Counted from the stretch's first letter, positions 1-7,856 are shown. The stretch: DNA of 18,348 nucleotides from JBLNDG01 sp050261415 (GCA_050261415.1 JBLNDG010000058.1:1-18348), one strand, 5' to 3'. A program made the numbers and translations. Notes: a model not told the origin generated them from the sequence alone.

Positions 1-918
1 GGAGCTGTTTTTACATACATGATGATACTGGTCGGTATCAATGCAGCCAAAGAATTTGGAGGTTCACCTGCTTTAGGCGGGGTTATGGCAGGTATCCTTA
101 TGACACCCGGACTTGCTGATGTAAAACTGTTCGGCAAGGCACTGGTGCCAGGGCGTGGCGGAATAATAGCCGTGCTTCTTGTGGTTTTATTTACGGCGAT
201 TTTAGAAAAAAGAGTGAGAAAGATAGTGCACGAGTCGGTTGAGTTGATTTTAACACCTCTAATAACGGTACTTATTTCAGGATTTGTTGCCATGATAGTT
301 TTGCAGCCCCTCGGCGGTATGATATCGGACGGCATAGGTGCCATAGTTACAGGCGCAATCCAAACGGGCGGAGCATTTGTAGGTGCTATTCTCGCAGGAA
401 CATTCCTGCCGCTGGTTATGACAGGCTTACATCAGGGGTTGACTCCGATACACGCAGATTTGCTAAAAAATTTCGGCGAGAATGCATTACTTCCCATACT
501 GGCAATGGCAGGTGCAGGACAGGTTGGTGCTGCTATCGCAGTATATGTTAAGACAAAGAACAAGAAGCTTAAGAAAACTGTTGCCAGCGCACTTCCAGTA
601 GGAATACTGGGAATTGGAGAGCCTCTGATATATGGAGTAACACTGCCTCTAGGAAAACCTTTCCTAGGTGCGTGCCTTGGTGCTGCTTTTGGTGGCGCAT
701 CAAATGCTATTTTCAAGGTTGCCTCAATCAGCATGGGCTTATCAGGGCTTCCACTGGCATCGCTGATAAAACCGAACAAAATAATGTTTTACTTATTAGG
801 AGTGCTGATATCCTATGTCGCAGGGTTTATCATTACTTATCTCCTCGGATTTACTGATCCGGTGGAAGAAGATGAACAATACAGGAGTACGGCAGGTATG
901 CAGAAGCTTACTATGTAA
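1..918 (+). CDS. murP: PTS transporter EIIC, MurNAc/GlcNAc type (5' end outside window)
   Basis: Membrane EIIC domain of a phosphotransferase-system permease, which imports and phosphorylates an amino sugar. The reading frame is open from base 1 (GAVFTYMM...), so the first ATG at 19 is internal and the N-terminus, including any EIIB domain, lies upstream. The visible 305 residues are very hydrophobic, with many Gly/Ala-rich membrane segments. They carry the conserved EIIC signature near GIGEPLIYGVTLPLGKPF, equivalent to the GITEP motif of the glucose/GlcNAc/MurNAc family, and TGLHQGLTPIH, which matches the substrate-site region. The C-terminus is a short charged tail. MurNAc specificity is inferred from the downstream MupG-like and RpiR-like genes, because the EIIC fold alone does not separate MurNAc from GlcNAc or related sugars. 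mupG follows after 16 bases, so the two are probably co-transcribed. Confidence 0.85.
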   Translation, partial: GAVFTYMMILVGINAAKEFGGSPALGGVMAGILMTPGLADVKLFGKALVPGRGGIIAVLLVVLFTAILEKRVRKIVHESVELILTPLITVLISGFVAMIVLQPLGGMISDGIGAIVTGAIQTGGAFVGAILAGTFLPLVMTGLHQGLTPIHADLLKNFGENALLPILAMAGAGQVGAAIAVYVKTKNKKLKKTVASALPVGILGIGEPLIYGVTLPLGKPFLGACLGAAFGGASNAIFKVASISMGLSGLPLASLIKPNKIMFYLLGVLISYVAGFIITYLLGFTDPVEEDEQYRSTAGMQKLTM

Positions 919-934
919 GTGAAAGGAGACAGGC

Positions 935-1975
935 ATGGTCGGTATTTCTTTGTACACGGGCATGGGTTATAGCCTGGCTTATAACCTAGAGTACATGGAA
1001 AAGGCATCAGAATTGGGAATAAAAGATGTCTTCACATCCCTGCATATTCCTGAAGCAGATAGTAGTGTATATAAGGAAGCAGAGGAAATACTACTGAAGG
1101 CGAAACAACTTGGGATGCGTGTTACTGCCGATATTTCCAAACACTACCTTGATATGAGCAGTATAAAAAAATATAGTATATATGCCCTAAGGCTTGATTT
1201 TGGATTTTCAGTTGAAGAAATTGCGAAGCTTTCAAAGGAACTACCCTTCAGGATACAATTGAATGCGAGTACTATTTCAGATAGCTTATTGAAGGAGCTT
1301 ATGCATAAAGGTGCTGTACCGGAAAAAATGGAGGTGTGCCATAACTACTATCCAAGAAAAGATACGGGCATATCCCAAGAATTGCTTGTAGAAAGAAACC
1401 GGTGTTTTAAGGAATATGGAATGAAAATAGCTGCTTTCATACCCTTGCAGCATAGTAGAAGAGGCCCTATGCAGGAGGGCCTTCCTACTCTTGAGTGCCA
1501 CAGGAACATGAAACCTGTTATCTCAGCACAGCACCTGCTTCACTCCGGTATAGACAATGTATATGTAGGTGATGCAATTGCATCTGAAGAAGAGCTTAAA
1601 AGTCTTGCAGGCATAGAGGCTGATGTTTTTAAAATTCCAATAAGACTTTTCGGACCAAGTATTGAGGAGATAGGGATACTGTCAGGAAGACATACAAACA
1701 GAATGGATCCCGGAGAATACACAATCCGCTCCCAGGAAGCAAGGCTCAAGAAGACTGGAAAAATATTAAAACATAATACAGTACAAAGAGAAAAATACAG
1801 TGTTACAATAGATAATGAAGGATATTTGAGATATGAAGGAGAATTACAGATATTGAAAAGAAAACTGGAACCTGATGAAAGGGTAAATGTAGCAGGTGAT
1901 TCATCTGAGGCAGGGATTCTTATTGATATGATAAAACCTGGAGACACCTTTGAATTCATATTGACTACAAAGTGA
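935..1975 (+). CDS. mupG: DUF871 family protein, 6-phospho-N-acetylmuramidase (MupG-like)
   Basis: 346 aa, the usual length for the DUF871 family, whose characterised member MupG of Staphylococcus aureus cleaves imported MurNAc-6P-GlcNAc in the cytoplasm. The N-terminus GISLYTGMGYSLAYNLEYME and the following KDVFTSLHIPE are the family's barrel start. HNYYPRKDTG and FIPLQHSRRGPMQEGLPT are conserved central segments. A smaller cyclophilin-like C-terminal part ends in KPGDTFEFIL. No signal peptide is present, consistent with a cytosolic enzyme. The ATG has a good site, AAGGAGA, about 6 bases upstream. It lies 16 bases after the PTS gene and 54 bases before the regulator, forming a muropeptide-sugar salvage operon. 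The assignment to phosphomuramidase is from family and context; no catalytic test is possible here. Confidence 0.88.
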   Translation: MVGISLYTGMGYSLAYNLEYMEKASELGIKDVFTSLHIPEADSSVYKEAEEILLKAKQLGMRVTADISKHYLDMSSIKKYSIYALRLDFGFSVEEIAKLSKELPFRIQLNASTISDSLLKELMHKGAVPEKMEVCHNYYPRKDTGISQELLVERNRCFKEYGMKIAAFIPLQHSRRGPMQEGLPTLECHRNMKPVISAQHLLHSGIDNVYVGDAIASEEELKSLAGIEADVFKIPIRLFGPSIEEIGILSGRHTNRMDPGEYTIRSQEARLKKTGKILKHNTVQREKYSVTIDNEGYLRYEGELQILKRKLEPDERVNVAGDSSEAGILIDMIKPGDTFEFILTTK

Positions 1976-2029
1976 ATGCCATATATGTAATATCTGTTAT
2001 TTCAATGTTTGTACTGGGAGGTATCTTAA

Positions 2030-2878
2030 GTGAGCTGTATTCTAAAGATAAGGGAAATATTCGAGGAACTGACACCTTCAGAGAAAAAACTGGCAAGTTA
2101 TGTCCTGGAGCATGGCGATGAAGTGGTAAGCCTTGCTGCTTCTGACTTTGCTGAACTATGTGAAACAAGTCCTGCCAGTGTCATCAGGTTTGTAAAAAGG
2201 TTGGGGTTTGAAGGTTTACAGGACTTTAAAATAGATATCGCAAAAGCACTGGCTTTGAAGCTGAATAGTCAGGAAAACGTATACGAGGCAGTTACTGTCC
2301 ATGATTCTACAAGGGACATTATTAACAAAATTGCCAGGGGGAATATCAAAGCCATTGAAGACACCATGAGCGTATTGGATGAAGCTTCTGTAAGCAACGC
2401 AATCGATGCACTCATAGCCGCTAATCATATCAATATCTATGGAGTAGGTGCGTCTGGTCTTGTTGCGCAAGATTTGTTATACAAGCTAATGAGGATAAGT
2501 AAGTCTGCAAGCGCATATCTGGACAGCCATACTCAGCTGTCTTCAGCAATACACATGAAGGATGGGGATGTAGCTATAGGGATATCCCATAGCGGAAGAA
2601 CCCTTGAAGTATATAAAGCCATGGAGAAATCAAAGCTCAGGGGGGCAAAAACAATCTCGATAACGAAATACGGAAACTCCCCCATAAGTGAAATAGCGGA
2701 CATAAAGCTGTATACCGCCAGTATTGAGAAACACCTGAGGACAGGTGCTATTGCTTCAAGAATAGCACAGCTTACAGTAATAGATATAATATTTATTGGT
2801 GTGGCGCGAAACAACTACAGTGAAATTTCGAAATATATACAAGATACAAGGGACATGGTAGAGGATCTGAAGCTTTAA
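2030..2878 (+). CDS. murR: RpiR-family transcriptional regulator, MurR-like
   Basis: 282 aa. Residues 1-77 form the RpiR helix-turn-helix domain (PSEKKLASYVLEH, then the recognition region ETSPASVIRFVKRLGFEG). Residues about 125-255 form a SIS sugar-phosphate isomerase-type domain (GVGASGLVAQDL and GISHSGRTLEV) that binds a phosphosugar effector. In this context the effector is likely MurNAc-6-phosphate and the target the PTS-mupG operon, as for MurR in other bacteria. The start is GTG at 2030, with GGGAGG at 2016-2021 upstream; this start gives the complete family N-terminus. The gene is the last of the operon and is followed directly by a terminator hairpin at 2895-2940. The exact ligand is inferred from neighbours. 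Confidence 0.85.
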   Translation: MSCILKIREIFEELTPSEKKLASYVLEHGDEVVSLAASDFAELCETSPASVIRFVKRLGFEGLQDFKIDIAKALALKLNSQENVYEAVTVHDSTRDIINKIARGNIKAIEDTMSVLDEASVSNAIDALIAANHINIYGVGASGLVAQDLLYKLMRISKSASAYLDSHTQLSSAIHMKDGDVAIGISHSGRTLEVYKAMEKSKLRGAKTISITKYGNSPISEIADIKLYTASIEKHLRTGAIASRIAQLTVIDIIFIGVARNNYSEISKYIQDTRDMVEDLKL

Positions 2879-2894
2879 TACTGAATAGCAGCAT

Positions 2895-2940
2895 AAAATG
2901 ACAAATTAGCAGTATATTATCTGTTTGTTTGTCATTTTTT
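2895..2940 (+). terminator. Rho-independent terminator after murR
   Basis: AAAATGACAAA (2895-2905) pairs with TTTGTCATTTT (2928-2938) and is followed by Ts. The 22-base loop contains a further CAG/CTG pairing. It sits 16 bases after the murR stop. Confidence 0.8.
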
Positions 2941-3007
2941 ACTATTTTGCGCCAAATTAGATTAAAAACAAGAATTATATCATATTATGTAAGAATAGCT
3001 TTAAGTA

Positions 3008-3036
3008 TTGATTATATACTACCTCTTGTGTAAAAT
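3008..3036 (+). promoter_or_regulatory. Predicted sigma-A promoter for the MotA/OmpA-like pair
   Basis: TTGATT (3008-3013), a 17-base spacer and TAAAAT (3031-3036) lie about 60 bases upstream of the TTG start at 3095 and downstream of the previous terminator, so the two genes that follow form an independent unit. Confidence 0.6.
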
Positions 3037-3094
3037 ATAATAGTACAAGCTGGTAAATATATACACAATGCAATATTGAGATGGGAGTGGTATT

Positions 3095-4135
3095 TTGGAT
3101 AATCTAATAAATGTTTTCAGCAAGCTGGATACAGCGGCTTATTCCATTATTTACGCCATTATGTCTATCTTTATTGTTTCCTTCGCTACTATGCTGAGGG
3201 TCAGAGGTAAGTACGCCGCGCTCAGGAGGGATTTGACCGGTGTCGGTAACAGAAAAGACGGAAGATATAAGTACCAGGTGCTGAACTGCATCATTGATGA
3301 ATATAGGGCAGTTTCAACAGCCTCCAAGACAGGTGCCAATACGCAGGCCATTATAGAGAAAAATTTTTGTACTAGACTTAAAGGCTTGATCCTCGGGGAA
3401 AGGTTTGTTAAAAACTCTGTATCTCTTATGGTCATACTGGGACTTTTAGGTACTTTCTATGGACTATCATTGTCTGTAGGAAAACTTGTAGAACTGCTGA
3501 CTGTAAGCGGCGACACAGATATGCTGGCCAGCATGGAATCAATCATATTCAGTCTGATATCGTCAGTAAGAGGTATGTCGGTAGCATTTATAACAAGCCT
3601 GGCAGGAATCGCATGTTCCATAGTCATAACTTTGTTCGGGATTATTTTCAGTATAGAAGATATGAGACAGGCTCTTATGATTCAGCTGGAGGAATACCTT
3701 GACAATACTGTGGAGCTTGAAATCTCAGGGCAGAGGGAGTCGGAGGTAAGTATACTGGGCAGGACGATGACGGCCTCGCTAAATAGCTTCAGCAGCAGGG
3801 TAGAAGGAGTATTCAGAGGCACAATGACAGATTTTGCTGAGAAATTGGCTTTGGCAAGCAGCAGCATAGAAACATCCTCAAAATGCCTTGAGGGTACCAT
3901 ACTGAAGTTTAATGAGGCGCTCTTGAGCTTCAGGGACAATACAAGGGACTTCAGCGAGTTTAATTACAATTTGAGAGGAAATATTGAAAGGATGGATGTA
4001 AGCTTCCTTGATTTAAAGGAGGCTCTGGCAGAGACGTCAAAGCTTATAACCATCAATTACAAAGCCATGGACGAGTTTTCTGAAGCGGTACAGCTTGTAG
4101 CAGCGTCAATAAATGAAAGCGGCAAGCAGGCATAA
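3095..4135 (+). CDS. MotA/TolQ/ExbB-type proton channel protein with cytoplasmic tail
   Basis: 346 aa, start TTG with GGGAG upstream. Three hydrophobic spans are visible: residues about 14-36, 107-128 and 162-187. The second carries ILGLLGTFYGLSLSV, the GLLGT-x-x-GL signature of the MotA/TolQ/ExbB channel fold, and the third follows SVRGMSVAFITSLAG, also typical. After residue 190 comes a long soluble region (about 155 residues) rich in helical and amphipathic sequence, longer than in ExbB and resembling the tail of ZorA-like proteins though much shorter than classical ZorA. The partner gene with an OmpA domain starts 17 bases downstream. The pair likely forms a 5:2 ion-driven rotary unit in the cell membrane. 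There are no flagellar genes nearby, so it is not an obvious flagellar stator. Its function is unknown. Confidence 0.8.
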   Translation: MDNLINVFSKLDTAAYSIIYAIMSIFIVSFATMLRVRGKYAALRRDLTGVGNRKDGRYKYQVLNCIIDEYRAVSTASKTGANTQAIIEKNFCTRLKGLILGERFVKNSVSLMVILGLLGTFYGLSLSVGKLVELLTVSGDTDMLASMESIIFSLISSVRGMSVAFITSLAGIACSIVITLFGIIFSIEDMRQALMIQLEEYLDNTVELEISGQRESEVSILGRTMTASLNSFSSRVEGVFRGTMTDFAEKLALASSSIETSSKCLEGTILKFNEALLSFRDNTRDFSEFNYNLRGNIERMDVSFLDLKEALAETSKLITINYKAMDEFSEAVQLVAASINESGKQA

Positions 4136-4152
4136 GCTTGTGGAGGTGCTCA

Positions 4153-5055
4153 ATGAAAATAAGAAAGAGATATTTTGCAGGTGAAGCAGAAGTGCAGAAC
4201 TTCTGGCCGTCCTTCACCGATGTAATGTCCACAATTGCATTGATATTGTTTTTCCTGATGCTGCTGTCATATATACAGAACATAATATTTGGCAACAACC
4301 TTGAATACGCCCGGAAACAGCTGGAAATTTCAAGAACAGGGATAGAAAGCGCCGAACGGGAGTTGGGTCGGATAAGGCTCGAAATAGAAAATACAAAGGG
4401 TGAATTGGCCCTTTCACAGAAGGAAGTAGACTCTCAGAAGGCTATTATTGCAGCGAGCAATGAAGAACTGGGTGTTTTGAGGACGAGACTTCAGAACATA
4501 GCATTATTAAGACTTGATGTTTTGAAAGAAGTTAAGGAGTCGGTGGAGAAAGAGATAGGTAAGTACAATGAGAAGGGCGAAGAACTGGTTTCTATCGGGG
4601 ATAACGCCAACATCATCATTAACGAGAGTATGGTATTTGCGTACAACTCCTACAAGCTTAAGCCGGAGGCAAAAAAACTGCTGTCACAGTTGGCTGATGC
4701 TTTTGAGAAGGTGCTTGACAATCCTGAAGTCAGGGAGAATATAGATGCAATAAGCATAGACGGACATACTGATGACACGGGAACACCCGAATACAACAGG
4801 GAGCTTTCTACAAGAAGGGCGACGGAAGTAGTGAATTATCTCATGAGTTCAAACCCTGTGCTTCAAAAAAAATATGGAAAATACTTTGCGGCCAATGGAT
4901 TCTCTGAATTCAGACCAATACGTACGGGCAGCGATGAAAAAAGCAGGGCAGCTAACAGGCGTATTGAAATATCGATTATAGTAAAGGATTCAAATATACA
5001 AAATGTAATTGAAAAATATCTCGATGATACTGAAGGAATGCTTGAGAACAGGTAG
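4153..5055 (+). CDS. MotB/ZorB-like protein: TM helix with Asp, coiled coil, OmpA peptidoglycan-binding domain
   Basis: 300 aa from ATG 4153, chosen because GGAGG at 4142-4146 sits 6 bases upstream. A TTG at 4138 would add five residues but overlaps that ribosome site. Residues 1-16 are basic and cytoplasmic. Residues about 18-41 form one membrane helix with FWPSFTDVMST, where Asp23 matches the proton-carrying Asp of MotB/ZorB. Residues about 50-125 form a charged coiled coil. Residues about 145-285 are an OmpA-like domain with DGHTDDTGTPEYNRELSTRR and the later RAANRRIEISI, the peptidoglycan-binding signature. The domain order fits a stator anchored to the cell wall. It is co-transcribed with the MotA-like gene and closed by a terminator at 5063-5099. 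No ZorC, ZorD or ZorE-like gene adjoins. Confidence 0.82.
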   Translation: MKIRKRYFAGEAEVQNFWPSFTDVMSTIALILFFLMLLSYIQNIIFGNNLEYARKQLEISRTGIESAERELGRIRLEIENTKGELALSQKEVDSQKAIIAASNEELGVLRTRLQNIALLRLDVLKEVKESVEKEIGKYNEKGEELVSIGDNANIIINESMVFAYNSYKLKPEAKKLLSQLADAFEKVLDNPEVRENIDAISIDGHTDDTGTPEYNRELSTRRATEVVNYLMSSNPVLQKKYGKYFAANGFSEFRPIRTGSDEKSRAANRRIEISIIVKDSNIQNVIEKYLDDTEGMLENR

Positions 5056-5062
5056 AGATATG

Positions 5063-5099
5063 AAAAAGGGTGGTTGAGTTTTCAGCCGCCCTTCTTTTT
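5063..5099. terminator. Bidirectional terminator between converging genes
   Basis: The stem AAGGGTGGTTGA (5066-5077) / TCAGCCGCCCTT (5082-5093), with GU pairs and a GTTT loop, is flanked by A-rich sequence on the left and T-rich sequence on the right. It can therefore end the plus-strand OmpA-like gene and the minus-strand cspA gene. Confidence 0.85.
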
Positions 5100-5115
5100 C
5101 TGGTTTAATCTCCTG

Positions 5116-5316
5116 CTATACCCTTTCAACATTGGAAGCCTGGGGTCCCTTTGCGCCCTGAACGATATCAAACTTGACCTTGTCTCCTTCATTCAGGCTC
5201 TTAAACCCATCAGTCTGAATAGCTGAATAATGTACGAATACATCCTCGCTATCAGGAACGGATATGAACCCGAATCCCTTTTCAGCATTAAACCATTTTA
5301 CTGTACCTGTTTTCAT
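5116..5316 (-). CDS. cspA: Cold-shock domain protein (CspA family)
   Basis: 66 aa, the standard length of a single cold-shock domain. It has the RNA-binding motifs RNP1 (KGFGFI) and RNP2 (DVFVHYSAI), and starts TGTVKWFNAEKGFG as in nearly all members. The protein is a small cytoplasmic single-stranded nucleic-acid chaperone that melts RNA structure. The ATG follows TAGGAGG on the minus strand. It has a long upstream leader (about 130 bases from a predicted promoter) with strong dyad symmetry, as expected of csp genes whose leader RNA controls translation. Transcription converges on the OmpA-like gene and shares its terminator. Whether expression is cold-induced or constitutive cannot be told. 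Confidence 0.95.
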   Translation of the reverse strand: MKTGTVKWFNAEKGFGFISVPDSEDVFVHYSAIQTDGFKSLNEGDKVKFDIVQGAKGPQASNVERV

Positions 5317-5370
5317 AAAAACCTCCTAAACTGCCAACACTACATATACAGCCACTATTAAAGCATAAGC

Positions 5371-5464
5371 CTTGGTAATAACCGGAAATTACTGAATGTA
5401 TATTTCATGTTCATTTTAAATGTGAAAATGCATTTGCATTTTCTATATGCTTATTATTACCAAG
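5371..5464 (-). repeat. Long-range inverted repeat and inner palindrome in the cspA leader
   Basis: CTTGGTAATAA (5371-5381) and TTATTACCAAG (5454-5464) are perfect 11-base inverted arms. Between them is a 20-base palindrome, GAAAATGCATTTGCATTTTC (5424-5443). The right arm overlaps the predicted cspA -10 box. This could be a leader RNA structure or an operator. Confidence 0.6.
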
Positions 5465-5482
5465 AAATAAAAATAAATTCAA
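5454..5482 (-). promoter_or_regulatory. Predicted cspA promoter
   Basis: On the minus strand TTGAAT (5477-5482), a 17-base spacer and TAATAA (5454-5459) would start transcription near 5447 and give a leader of about 130 bases. Confidence 0.45.
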
Positions 5483-5493
5483 GTATTTGTGAT

Positions 5494-6003
5494 TTAATTA
5501 TTTCCCTCGCACACGAAGGATACAATTCTGTCTGCAGCTTCTCCGGCATCTATGCATGAGGTATCCAGCACCAGGTCTCCTATATAAAGGTCTTTTCTTT
5601 CATTAAGCTTTTTTTCTATTGCAGAGGCCGGGTTCTCTACATTCAAAAGAGGGCGGGAGCCTGCATTTTTTGTTCTTTCGTATATTATTTCCGGCTTTGC
5701 CTTCAAGCATATAATTATACCGTTTTCTCTTAGGTGCTTCATATTATCAGGTGATAGTACAACCCCGCCGCCGGTAGCAATAACACAGTTATCCTGCTGT
5801 GAAATCCTGTGAATTACCTTGCTTTCAATTTCTCTGAAATAGCTCTCTCCATAACTTGAGAAAATATTGTTTATTGTTGTACCTGTTTCCTTTTCAATCA
5901 TCTTATCACTATCCAGAAAAGTACGGTTGAGCTTTTCTGCTACTAGCCTTCCTATCGTACTTTTACCGGTTCCCATGAAGCCTATTAGAACTACGTTGCT
6001 CAT
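5494..6003 (-). CDS. aroK: Shikimate kinase
   Basis: 169 aa, typical length. It phosphorylates shikimate with ATP in the chorismate pathway (cytoplasm). Visible features are the Walker A loop GFMGTGKST (residues 8-16), the shikimate-binding DSD (31-33) and YFREIE with the substrate Arg, ATGGGVVL (the GGG loop) and the lid region around RTKNAGSRPLL. The start ATG lies one base after the stop of the upstream HAD gene and its ribosome site GGGGGAT is inside that gene, so the two are translationally linked. It is the last gene of the leftward ccdA operon. No other aromatic-pathway gene is nearby, so the linkage looks incidental or lineage-specific. Confidence 0.95.
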   Translation of the reverse strand: MSNVVLIGFMGTGKSTIGRLVAEKLNRTFLDSDKMIEKETGTTINNIFSSYGESYFREIESKVIHRISQQDNCVIATGGGVVLSPDNMKHLRENGIIICLKAKPEIIYERTKNAGSRPLLNVENPASAIEKKLNERKDLYIGDLVLDTSCIDAGEAADRIVSFVCEGNN

Positions 6004-6004
6004 T

Positions 6005-6631
6005 CTAAATCCCCCTGATATAATCCATTAATATTCCCTTTGACCCCAGCTCCTTGCGGAGAATATCAGGGGTGGTAAAGTGTATGGTTTCTATTCCCAG
6101 CTTATGAGCAGCCTCGAGGTTTTCCATTACATCGTCTATAAAGACGGATTCACTGGGGCTCAAGTAATATACACTCATTAGGTGTTCAAATATCTTGGGT
6201 TCAGGTTTAAGAACCTTAATATATGAAGATACAACCATTCCGTCAAACAGCTTAAAAAAGCTGTATTTACTGCTAACTTTCAAGAATGCATCCAGATGAA
6301 AATTGGACAGCAGATATAGTTTGTATTTATTAGAAGCTTTTAGCTCTTCCAATAGCTTAACCGTTCCGGTTATCGGTATAAGTATCCGGTCCAGATTATA
6401 CATCAACTCTTTGACATAAGGCTCAATTTCGGGATTCCTTGCAGACATACTGTCAATTGCTTGTTCCAACGTTAATGTACCTCGGTCAAGCTCAACCCAT
6501 TCATTGCTGCAGAATACATTCTTATAAAGACTTTCAATGATTTCCTTACTTCCGTATTTTTGACTGAGATATTGTAAAGGTTTAAAATCAAGCAATACAT
6601 TACCAAGGTCAAAAATTACATTATGTATCAC
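6005..6631 (-). CDS. HAD-superfamily phosphatase (subfamily IA)
   Basis: 208 aa. Motif I is IFDLGNVLLDF, with nucleophile Asp8; the usual second Asp is replaced by Gly, as in the YihX-like branch of sugar phosphatases. Motif II is LLSNFH, motif III the Lys of LKPEPKIFEH, and motif IV SVFIDDVMEN, so the catalytic set is complete. An alpha-helical cap lies between motifs I and II. A cytoplasmic phosphatase, perhaps of a sugar phosphate, is likely; the substrate is unknown. The start is GTG at 6631. Its ribosome site AAGGAGAT is embedded in the last codons of the upstream cyclophilin gene, whose stop lies 3 bases away. Confidence 0.88.
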   Translation of the reverse strand: MIHNVIFDLGNVLLDFKPLQYLSQKYGSKEIIESLYKNVFCSNEWVELDRGTLTLEQAIDSMSARNPEIEPYVKELMYNLDRILIPITGTVKLLEELKASNKYKLYLLSNFHLDAFLKVSSKYSFFKLFDGMVVSSYIKVLKPEPKIFEHLMSVYYLSPSESVFIDDVMENLEAAHKLGIETIHFTTPDILRKELGSKGILMDYIRGI

Positions 6632-6634
6632 TTT

Positions 6635-7165
6635 TTAAATCTCCTTGAGCTTATCTGCTTCTTCATAGTTTTCTCCAAAGGTTTCAACCGACACCCTCTT
6701 CATTCTTTGATCTTCCTTGGGCCTATCCATTGAATTCCTTTTAACCGAGACGATCTTATCTGCAACCTCCATGCCCTCGATTACCTTTCCAAAAGCAGCG
6801 TATTGTCCATCAAGGTGGGGCGCATCTTCAACCATTATAAAAAACTGGGAACCGGCTGAATCCGGAACCATAGTCCTTGCCATTGAAATTACGCCTCTTT
6901 CATGCTTCAGATTGTTAGCAAAGCCGTTGGACCTGAACTCACCTTTTATACAGTAGCCTGGACCGCCCATTCCTGTACCTTCAGGATCGCCGCCCTGTAT
7001 CATGAATCCGGGTATTATCCTATGAAATATTACACCGTCATAAAAGCCTTTCGATGCAAGTGATATGAAGTTTCGTACCGTATTCGGCGCAATTTCCGGG
7101 TAAAGCTCCACCTTAATAGTGCCGGCGTTTTCCATTTCAATGGTTGCTATAGGGTTTTTGTTCAT
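6635..7165 (-). CDS. Peptidyl-prolyl cis-trans isomerase, cyclophilin type
   Basis: 176 aa, single-domain bacterial cyclophilin that speeds prolyl bond isomerisation during folding. Conserved active-site parts are FHRIIPGFMIQGGDPEGTG (catalytic Arg, Phe, Gln), MARTMVPDSAGSQFFI and HLDGQYAAFGKVIEGMEV. His replaces the Trp seen in eukaryotic cyclosporin-binding forms, as is usual in bacteria. No signal peptide is visible, so it is probably cytoplasmic. The ATG is preceded by AAAGGATG. It lies 38 bases downstream of the tlpA-like gene in the same direction and is followed by the HAD gene after 3 bases. Its pairing with a thioredoxin-like gene hints at a protein-folding theme. Confidence 0.92.
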   Translation of the reverse strand: MNKNPIATIEMENAGTIKVELYPEIAPNTVRNFISLASKGFYDGVIFHRIIPGFMIQGGDPEGTGMGGPGYCIKGEFRSNGFANNLKHERGVISMARTMVPDSAGSQFFIMVEDAPHLDGQYAAFGKVIEGMEVADKIVSVKRNSMDRPKEDQRMKRVSVETFGENYEEADKLKEI

Positions 7166-7203
7166 TGTAAATCATCCTTTCCTTTTGTCTTGCATTATAT
7201 TGT

Positions 7204-7824
7204 TTATTTTAATTTCTCTACATACTTTCTCATCGATTCCAAAGGCATTGCTCCAACCATCCCATCATCCAGGTAACCTTCACTGTCTACAAAATATGAT
7301 GTCGGAATGGAGGATGCCTGGTACAGCTGCGCTACTTTTGAATCAGTATCCAGCAGCACCTTGAAGTGATAATTATTCTTCTTGATAAAATCCTGTACAG
7401 TTTTCTTATCTTCTCCGATATTGACGGCTAGAATAACAAGATCGCTGTCTTTTGTTTCCTGATAAAGCTTTTCTATATCAGGCATTTCTGCCTTGCAGGG
7501 AGGGCACCAGGTTGCCCAGAAATTAATATACAGCTTTTTGCCCTTATAGCTGCTAAGGGTTACTTTATTGCCGTCCAAATCCTCTAAAGTGAAATCATAT
7601 TCCTCCAGCAAATTGAGCTTCGGTTCCTCATTCTGAGTACCTGTTGCACTGCTGTTTGCAGGTGTAGGGGAAAAAGTAGGGCTTGGGGCTGTCTGGCTTG
7701 TTTCCTGAGCCTGTTGGGCATTGTTTCTCGCAACATTGGAATTTGCATTGTACCTGTTGGCGGTGTATACTGCAACAACAACCAACACCAATGCCGTTAC
7801 CCAGATTATTATGCTTTTTTTCAT
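7204..7824 (-). CDS. TlpA/ResA-like membrane-anchored thioredoxin
   Basis: 206 aa. Residues 4-20 are a hydrophobic signal anchor after MKK. Residues about 25-68 are a low-complexity Gln/Ser/Thr/Pro linker, and residues about 75-206 are a thioredoxin-fold AhpC/TSA-Redoxin domain. The active site is FWATWCPPCKAEM with Cys107 and Cys110, the WCPPC motif of TlpA, ResA and CcmG. The cis-Pro loop SIPTSYFVD is also present. The protein would sit outside the membrane and reduce disulfides, fed with electrons by the CcdA encoded 32 bases upstream. Its client is not known; cytochrome c maturation genes are not in view, so general extracytoplasmic thiol repair or sporulation roles are equally possible. 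Confidence 0.9.
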   Translation of the reverse strand: MKKSIIIWVTALVLVVVAVYTANRYNANSNVARNNAQQAQETSQTAPSPTFSPTPANSSATGTQNEEPKLNLLEEYDFTLEDLDGNKVTLSSYKGKKLYINFWATWCPPCKAEMPDIEKLYQETKDSDLVILAVNIGEDKKTVQDFIKKNNYHFKVLLDTDSKVAQLYQASSIPTSYFVDSEGYLDDGMVGAMPLESMRKYVEKLK

Positions 7825-7856
7825 GGTTACTCTCCATTCATAATTATTTATTATAA

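Noticed and set aside
432..779. 115-residue minus-strand frame within the PTS gene
   Set aside because: It is a shadow of a strongly conserved transporter and has no ribosome site.
4138..4152. TTG at 4138 as start of the OmpA-like gene
   Set aside because: It overlaps the GGAGG that serves ATG 4153 and has no ribosome site of its own.
3095..5055. Complete Zorya defence system
   Set aside because: Only A- and B-like parts are present; a terminator follows and the next gene is a cold-shock gene on the other strand. No ZorC, ZorD or ZorE-like protein is in the window, and the A protein is shorter than classical ZorA.
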